A DNA stretch of 64,000 nucleotides. Source: Agapanthus africanus (lineage: Eukaryota > Streptophyta > Magnoliopsida > Asparagales > Amaryllidaceae). Both the position numbers and the translations under genes were made by a program. This document shows positions 57,490 through 64,000 of this stretch, one piece after another. The notes beneath the pieces were generated by a model that was given only the letters and a program-made list of their open reading frames with translations, searched no databases and was not told where the DNA came from. Numbering within the stretch: the first letter of the stretch is position 1; the number at the start of each line of letters is the position of its first letter. The DNA lies in the NCBI GenBank assembly GCA_030015575.1, contig CM057339.1, positions 700,736,761 to 700,800,760 on the forward strand, given 5' to 3'.

Positions 57490-60400
57490 GAGCTAGAGCA
57501 TTAGGAGTTGTTTTGACGATGTTAGATGAATTACGAAACCGAAACAAACTCCGAAATCACGAAACAATACCCTTTGAAATCTGGCCGGTTTTTTTGATGC
57601 TGGTTTGGCTTCGATTTTTTGTGTTCCAGGCTCTGGGGTTTGGTGTTTCAAGTATTGTTTGATTTTGCTAAAAATTACATGTGATGTTATCTTTATGTAA
57701 TGGCTATTCGGAGTGTTTCGTAGTCGTAATTTTAACATCGTTTCGGGTAACTTGGACGACGTTAAAAAGTTCAAACGAATATCAAAAACCCATTTTTCAC
57801 CCCTCTCTGGAAAATTTTCCAAAAGTTGGATTTTTCCAAGTTAAAAAATATTCAAATATCATGCGGGTAATTTTATGGACCCTCTAGAAGAACGATACCC
57901 AAACTCGACTCTTTGACCGCGGAACCGTGGCCAAACCCTAGGGTTTGCGGCGGTTCCGCGGCGCTATGAGTGAGGCATGGGTCGGCCCTTCTACGGTTAG
58001 TCCATAGGTGCTGTGACATGTTCTGGGTATTTTATAGACTGTGCTCAAGTGTTGAGCTCTCTGGGAAATTTTGGGTGTTTGTTGATTCAATCGAAATGTT
58101 TAACATCGTCTAGCTATCTGTAAATTGTGATACAATATTTGGAATCCACAATAAATAGTTTTGTGAAAACTAGTTTGAATTTTGTAAACGTAGCAATTTA
58201 GTCTTATTTGATTGGTTGCCGCGGGGTTTTGATTCAGATCAAAACTCCGTCGCAATCTCGTATAGTACGCGAATGTCCACCGGGTAACATTACTAGATAG
58301 CCACGCCCCATAGCCCCGACCAAGTGACTTCAAGAGAATCACGTTGCCTAAAGCATCCGTCCGGATGCTCACGGCCACGGTGTTCCTTATAAGTGCACTT
58401 CATCGACGGCATCGGGGGTGTGGCCGTCTACTAAAGTTTCCGACGAACATTCGATCAACTTGTCGGGAATCTTGTTGAATTGCCCGACTTGATATTGAAA
58501 AGTGTTTTCAATATCGAGACTAAAATGCGTGGTTTATAATTGTTAGGCATGAAATTCGGAATATGAGATATTCCGGGTTTATGATGTCTAAGGAATTCAT
58601 ATGGTTAGGCATGAAATCCGAAGTATGCAATATTTCGGGTTTATGATGTCTAAGGTGGTTGCAGATTCCAATTGTTGTAGTTATCACTTTCTTTTCTGCG
58701 ACCGTAAGTGTAATATGTAGTGTATCGCCGGTTTCGTTGCTATATATCAACAACAATTGCGATATACATATTTACTTACGTTGATGACATGTGATGTTAT
58801 GTGTTGCTGTGATATGTTATATTGGATCTTCGTGTTTGAATAGCCGGGGGTTTTTGCATGAGATGAGAGTTTTTTTCATTTTCATTCATGTAAAAACTTG
58901 TATGTAATATTCTTTTATTGGGGCACTTCCGGGTTGAGGATGATGTCACCATTGATGTATATTATTTACTTTTCTGTATTAAGATAGACCCAAGACGGGG
59001 AACATAAGTAACCGGGTTCTAGAGTCCAGTGGGAGACCATCTCGAGGAGTCGAGATCGGGTCTCCTAACTCTAGAATTGGTAGGGTTGCTTATCGCTCTC
59101 GTAGGGGTCTAGGAATGTGGATTTTGCTATTCATCGCGACCATGGAATCCGTGTTTTTTACTGGCTTAATTTAAAACATGGAATTCCTAGTATATCCAAT
59201 GTTTCATATGTTGACTTCTGCTGCTGACATTTTGTGATGTGATCATTTTATATGATGAGACGAATGTTATTATTATATATATGATATATAATAAACGTTG
59301 CTTATGTTTTGCGCCCGCGCTGATCCCGCCCCGCTATAGCGTTAGTTAAGCAACCTAACGGTGCATAACAGGACATTGTGGCGAATGCGGATGGCATAGG
59401 TGTACGTTCTATTTTCGCTTCTTTATCTGTGATGCTTAGGAAGCATAAATGATGTGATTTCATTAATAAGATTAATGAAAAAGAAAGAAACCTAAAAATG
59501 TTGTAGAATCAAATTTTCAATAAGGGTAGCTCTAGTTTTTGCTTTGCATGTCGGTATTCCTTGATGAATACCCAGCACCTCATTCGATGAGGAAAGAGCC
59601 GAGATCCTTTCACCAGGAGTGACCTCTTTAGCAAAAAGTTAGCAGATGCTACAACCCACTCGGTTTTGTCTTTTGATTGCTTCTCTAGTTCTTGCTTTGC
59701 ATAGTGGTATTCATGAATATCCAGCACCTCATTCGATGAGAAAAGAACCGAGATTCCTTCACCGGGAGTGACCTCTTTAGCAAAACTAGCAAAAGCCTAA
59801 AAAAAACTCCTTTTCAAAGTCATTCGATTCTACAACGATATCAAGTTCATTACGCAAAAGTTTTTCTTAAAAACCTGTCGTGGCCCTCCGTCATTTTAGA
59901 TAAGGACTATTTAGTATTCGTGATACGTTTGTTGACTATGTTAAGGCGTAGTGTGCGGTAACTAATTAGTGCTTATCTGCTAAAGCATATGATGCGATTG
60001 GATCAGGGTCGTGCGACTTTGTTGACTATGTTAAGGGTCGTACGGGTGGGTTTAATTCAATCATGAAATGACGGGTTAAACTTGACTAGCACTTGTGATT
60101 TGTTGACTATGTTAAGGTCATAAGCTGCTAGGGATAAAATATTATCGGGAATTTCAAGTGTTGAAATTTGCAATGAGATTGCATACCTTCTATGAGATAG
60201 TTGGATCACGATACCCACTGCGAGTAAGAGTTACTCCTTGGAGAGTTTTGCAAATTACAATTAGCCGATCAAAGTAGGTGTCTAGAAAGGTGTTAACGGG
60301 GTTACGCCCCTGGGAAAACGAGGTTTATTTTAATTAGGTCCATGCGAAAGCACGGGGAACCTCCCTCAAAGTACCGACACTGGCCTGTCCGAAAGATTGG

Positions 60401-60564
60401 CGAACTTATAGGGTGTAATTAATCCCGGCTAGTCTTACCTTTTAAAGTTTGAAGGAAGATTTGATAAGAACAGTGGGAGCCATCCTGATTAGATAAAATA
60501 ATAACCAATCTGATCTTGCAAGAGCATACGCTGAGTGTTTTCTTCTCTCTCTCTCTCCTGGTAG
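57490..60564 (+). other. Element C untranslated leader with inverted repeats
   Basis: About 3 kb without coding. It is similar to the B leader throughout, with an extra block of about 240 bp (about 58222-58461). Hairpins lie at 58558-58574, 58620-58636, 58703-58780, 59006-59091, 59578-59592 and 59727-59741. It ends in a CT tract and GTAG at 60561-60564. Confidence 0.82.
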
Positions 60565-61197
60565 TGATCGTGACATGCCTTAATCAAGATAATAATATGG
60601 TTGTATTGACCGAACCTACTTATTATGCTGAGCTGGGGAACGTTGGTTCCGCTCTACCTTATAATTGTTATAAGTCTGAGCAGGAAATAGGGGAATACCA
60701 GGATTCCCATTCCACCCAATCGAGGAAAAAGCATGTTGATGCATATTTTTCGGGTGTTCGTTACTGAGAACTGTTTTTCAGTATCCTCTACGTCCTAGGT
60801 ATGAGATACCGGATCAGGATCCCACATATGTAATCTGTTACATGGGCTACAGAAAGGTAGAGAACTGAGATTAGGTGATATATCTCTAAGTGTAGAGAAT
60901 GGTGCAATTGTTGCAGCTAAATCAGTTGGAAAATATCACCTTATATTAATACATTGATTCTGAACGAATGTTATTGCATACCGAACCAGATATACAACAT
61001 TACATCAGTTTCTTTATTATGTTAAACAAGGATATAATTTTGTATTGCAGGATAATGTTGTGAACACTTTCCTTAATCAAGAGTTGATTGAATCAGGCAC
61101 ATTATGTAATGGCATACACATTCTAAATCAAACCACAGCTCAAAGTATATAGAACACACACAAAAGGAGTAGTTTCAGAAATAAACGAATCCCTCTT
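60565..61197 (+). pseudogene. Element C gag/protease relic
   Basis: Starts CLNQDNNMVVLTEP, then EQEIGEYQDSHSTQS. A damaged aspartic protease region follows, recognisable by alignment with B (DTGS...THIC position near 60810) and NGAIVAA (about 60900). The capsid and zinc-knuckle regions of a normal gag are absent. Confidence 0.7.
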
Positions 61198-62100
61198 GTG
61201 GCATTGTAGACTAGATCATATCAATGTGACACGACTAGCTAAGTTACATAAGGATGAATATTTGAATCTGTTCGAATTTTCATCTTATGATGCTTTCCAG
61301 TCTTGTCTCAAAGGTAAAATGACCAATACTCCGTTTACTGGAAACAGAGTTAGAGTTATTGAACTCTTGGACTGATACATGGTGATGTATGCGGTCACAT
61401 GTCTATATATACCAGGATTGATTTCTCATACTTTATTATATTCACTGACCATCTCTTAAGATTCGGACCTATGTTCCTGTTGAAACACAAGTCTGAAACT
61501 TTTGAGAAATTCAAGGAATATAAATATGGAGTTGAGAACTAGACGGGTAAAAGTATTAAGTCCTTCAATCTGATCGGAGAAGGGAATACTTAAGCATGGA
61601 GTTCCTGGATTTTCTAAAAAGAGAATGGGATTCTCTCTCAGCTTACTCCTTCGTATACACCACAGAACAACGGTGACTCGGGGCGGAGGTATCGCGCCCT
61701 ATGAGATATGGCGTGCTTTATGATAAGTACTGCTGAATTGCCTGTTTTCTTTTGGAGTTATGCACTTGAGAAGTTGCATACCTATTGAATAGGGTTCCGA
61801 CCGAATCGGTGCCTACCACTCCATATGCGATATGGTATTGGAAGAGACCATATCTTAAACAAGTTAAAATATGGGGTTATCTGGCCTATGTTGAAAGGAA
61901 AAATCCGAACAAACTCAAGGCAAGGTCGATTCTGTAAGTTTGTTGGATATCCCAAACATTTGCAAGGGAATATCTTCTACCAAACCGAGGAACAAAAGGT
62001 GTTTTCTTTCTCAGCATGCCACCTTTTTAGAAAAGGAATTTCTTATGAAAGAAATTAATGGTCATGAGGTAGAACTGGACGGAGTTCCAGCTATACAAAC
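61198..62100 (+). pseudogene. pol: Element C integrase relic
   Basis: Begins at WHCRLDHI (the usual GAG-pre-integrase motif with G changed), then CLKGKMTNTPFT (zinc-binding Cys pair). The DDE core is broken by frameshifts (FTDHL piece near 61440). The C-terminal part is readable as IWGYLAYVERKNPNKLKAR and GKFVGYPKHLQGNIFYQTEE, then CHLFRKGI and VELDGVP. Confidence 0.85.
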
Positions 62101-62960
62101 TAGGACTGATAATTTAGTGGAACCAAAGGATTCAATAGTCTCCAACGAATCTCAGCCTCTCCGCGAATCTGGTAGGGTTCCTCATCCACCTGAGAGATAT
62201 TGCGGTTTCCTCAGTGACGGTGGGAGCGAGGATTGCATCATGGTAGATGATGACCCAACTAGGTTCAGGCAGGCCATCACGAGTGGAGACTCTGTGAAAT
62301 GGTTGGATGCTATGCAATCTAAAATGGAATCCATGTACACCAACAAAGTATGACTTTTAATGTTGCACCTGAAGGGGGAAAACCCATCGGGAGTAAGTGG
62401 ATCTTGAGAAGATTCTTGGTGTAGATGGAAAAGTTGAGACTTTCAAAGCTAAACTTGAAGTAAAAGGTTTTCGTCAATAACCAGGTGTGGACTATGATGA
62501 AACCTTTTCTCAAGTGGTTATGCTTAAGTCCATCAGGATTAAAGCAGGCATCACAGAGTTGGAACGTCTGTTTTGATGTGGCAGTCGAAGAGTTTGACTT
62601 CATCAAAAATATAGATGGACCTTGTATATATAAGAAGGTTGTAGAGGGTAAGATTGTCTTCCTCGTATTGTACGTAGATGACATACTCTTGATAGGAAAT
62701 GGGCTTCCTATGCTACATTCGGTCAAGCTCCTCTTATCACGAGGATTCTCCATGAAAGATTTGGGTGGTACCTACTACATCTTGAGAATTATGATCTATA
62801 GAGATAGATCTAACTGGATGTTGGGAGTGTCCCAAATTCAGGTACATTAATACCATACTAAAGGAGTTTAGTATGGAAGATTCTAAGCGTGGTGGTTCGC
62901 CCACTTACTTAGGAATCACTCTCTTCAAAAAGATGTCTCCCAAGACTGATTTGGAGAGAG
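62101..62960 (+). pseudogene. pol: Element C reverse transcriptase with internal deletion
   Basis: ESGRVPHPPERYCGFLSDGG, then FRQAITSGDSVKWLDAMQSK, the KPIGSKW region and VDYDETFSQVVMLKSIRI. It then jumps to KQASQSWNVCFDVAVEEFDF. The normal stretch with MDVKTAFLNG and YGL between these is missing (about 180 bp or more). VLYVDDILLIGNG (catalytic DD) and FSMKDLGGTYYIL are intact. Stops and shifts lie near 62344, 62420, 62480 and 62850. Confidence 0.88.
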
Positions 62961-63640
62961 CTTGCGTGCAAGGGATACCCTGTGCTTCAGCAATAGTCTT
63001 TATCAAGTATGCGATGTTATGTACCAGATAAGATGTAGCTAACTCACTAGGTGTAGTGATCAGGTATCAATCGGATCTTTGGAGAATCACTGGATAGCTG
63101 TGAAGGACATTCTAAAGTACTTGAGAAGCACTAAAGAAATGGTCTTGGTGTTAGGTAACGGTGAACTCCAGTGGGAGTCTTTTACTAGTTCGAGCTTCCA
63201 GAGTGATAAGGTCGACTGAAAGTCAGTCTCAGGCTTTGTCTTTACCCTTAGTGGAGGGACGGTATGTTGGAAGAGTTCAAAGCTAGATACCATCGCAAAC
63301 TAGATGCTAAAGGCTGAATACATCGCTACCAACGATGCTGCCAAAGTGGATGTCTGGATATTTCTTGTTCATGAGATGAACATGGTTTCTACCATTGAGC
63401 ATCCAATAACTCTTATTGTGACAACAATGGAGTTATGGTTTTGTCCTAGGAACCTCGTTCCTATCAGCGATCCAGACATATATTCTGAGACAGTATCACC
63501 TGATCAGGAAGATGGTTGATCCCCAGGGGATCGAGATTAGGAGAGTTGACGCGAAGGATAACACGACAGATCCACTCACAAAGGTCTTTCCCTAGAGAGA
63601 CTTTTATGGGACATTGGGTATGAGATACTACAACAACTGG
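62961..63640 (+). pseudogene. pol: Element C RNase H relic
   Basis: Pieces of the copia RNase H are readable: LKYLRSTKEMVLVLG (about 63113), SGFVFTLSGGTVCWKS with shifts, LKAEYIATNDAAKVDVWIF (about 63304) and the end region DNTTDPLTKVFP (about 63560). The frame changes several times. Confidence 0.8.
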
Positions 63641-63649
63641 CCCTAGTAC

Positions 63650-63660
63650 AAGTGGGAGAT
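63650..63660 (+). other. Element C polypurine tract
   Basis: AAGTGGGAGAT immediately before the 3' LTR. Confidence 0.88.
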
Positions 63661-64000
63661 TATTAGTTGCATGTATGCCCTAGAGGTCATTATTGTACAT
63701 ATGATATATATTATAGTGGATGCTTGAACATATATAGGGAGGACTTTCTTGCTTGACATGATAGTATGCTATCCGGTTGCTCTTTATCTTAACATGTACA
63801 CTTATTGTCTTTATGTTACATGTTGATAAAGCCCTTAGAATGAGTACTTGACTACCACGATTATGATGCAGATCATACTAGTGGGGCCAGGGTAGTCCGT
63901 AAATACATCCTTCACTTGTTCCTAGTCGTGAAACTATCGATACGGGGCATCGATATTCTAGAGTAGACTAGCGTATACGTTTCTTAGCCCATATGATGGG
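63661..64000 (+). repeat. Element C 3' LTR, truncated by window edge
   Basis: Starts TATTAGTTGCATGTATGCCC (first bases TG changed to TA, as in the B 3' LTR) and continues as in the other LTRs of this family to the last base of the window. Confidence 0.92.

Larger units (their letters stand above)
40230..64000 (+). mobile_element. Copia-type element C (runs past window end)
   Basis: The 5' LTR starts TGTTAGTTGTATG at 40230 and ends at 57475, interrupted by a gypsy solo LTR (41859-56958). The internal region is 57476-63660; the 3' LTR starts at 63661 and leaves the window. Without the insert the 5' LTR is about 2.14 kb. The primer site is mutated (TAGTATCAGAGCC). Gag is mostly missing, and integrase, RT and RNase H are broken. 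C belongs to the same family as B. The 5 bp before it, GAAGT (40225-40229), should recur after its 3' LTR outside the window. Confidence 0.9.

Overview
The window looks like repeat-rich plant nuclear DNA, probably heterochromatin of a large angiosperm genome. I see no intact host gene, rRNA, functional tRNA gene, CRISPR array or bacterial-style operon. Nearly everything is transposable elements, many inserted into one another. The tRNA-iMet primer sites, the CACTA/TNP2 domain set, the RTE-type LINE and the Ty1/copia and Ty3/gypsy polyproteins are all plant-typical. I do not name a species.

Layout. 1-1550 is AT-rich DNA without recognisable genes. 1551-21691 is a CACTA (En/Spm) DNA transposon with 30-bp terminal inverted repeats, an AAG target duplication, subterminal CCTACGG repeats, a decayed TNP2-type transposase gene and a decayed second gene of the Ptta/En/Spm type. 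A Ty3/gypsy chromovirus (11197-21344, target duplication ATCAG) sits inside it and has lost its zinc knuckle, protease and most of its chromodomain. 21695-23582 is unassigned. 23601-36901 is a minus-strand RTE-type LINE flanked by a 14-18 bp target duplication; it is split by a young copia-type element, here called A (25111-35253, target duplication CTTTA, two 2229-bp LTRs about 99.5% identical), whose polymerase genes are ruined.

From 37164 to the right edge the elements form a nest: a minus-strand copia element D (3' LTR at 37164) is broken by copia element C (starts 40230); the 5' LTR of C is broken by a gypsy solo LTR (41859-56958, target duplication CACTC); that LTR is broken by copia element B (42464-54749, target duplication AAAAC); and B is broken by a minus-strand solo LTR of its own family (47958-50173). 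B and C are one family and share the same internal deletion in reverse transcriptase; A is a related family. None could move on its own proteins, so they were probably mobilised in trans.

The most interesting signal is in the long untranslated leaders of A, B and C (about 2-3 kb each). These contain a series of inverted repeats at corresponding positions. The stems differ in sequence between copies but keep their pairing through compensatory changes, which suggests a conserved, structured leader RNA in a non-autonomous copia lineage.
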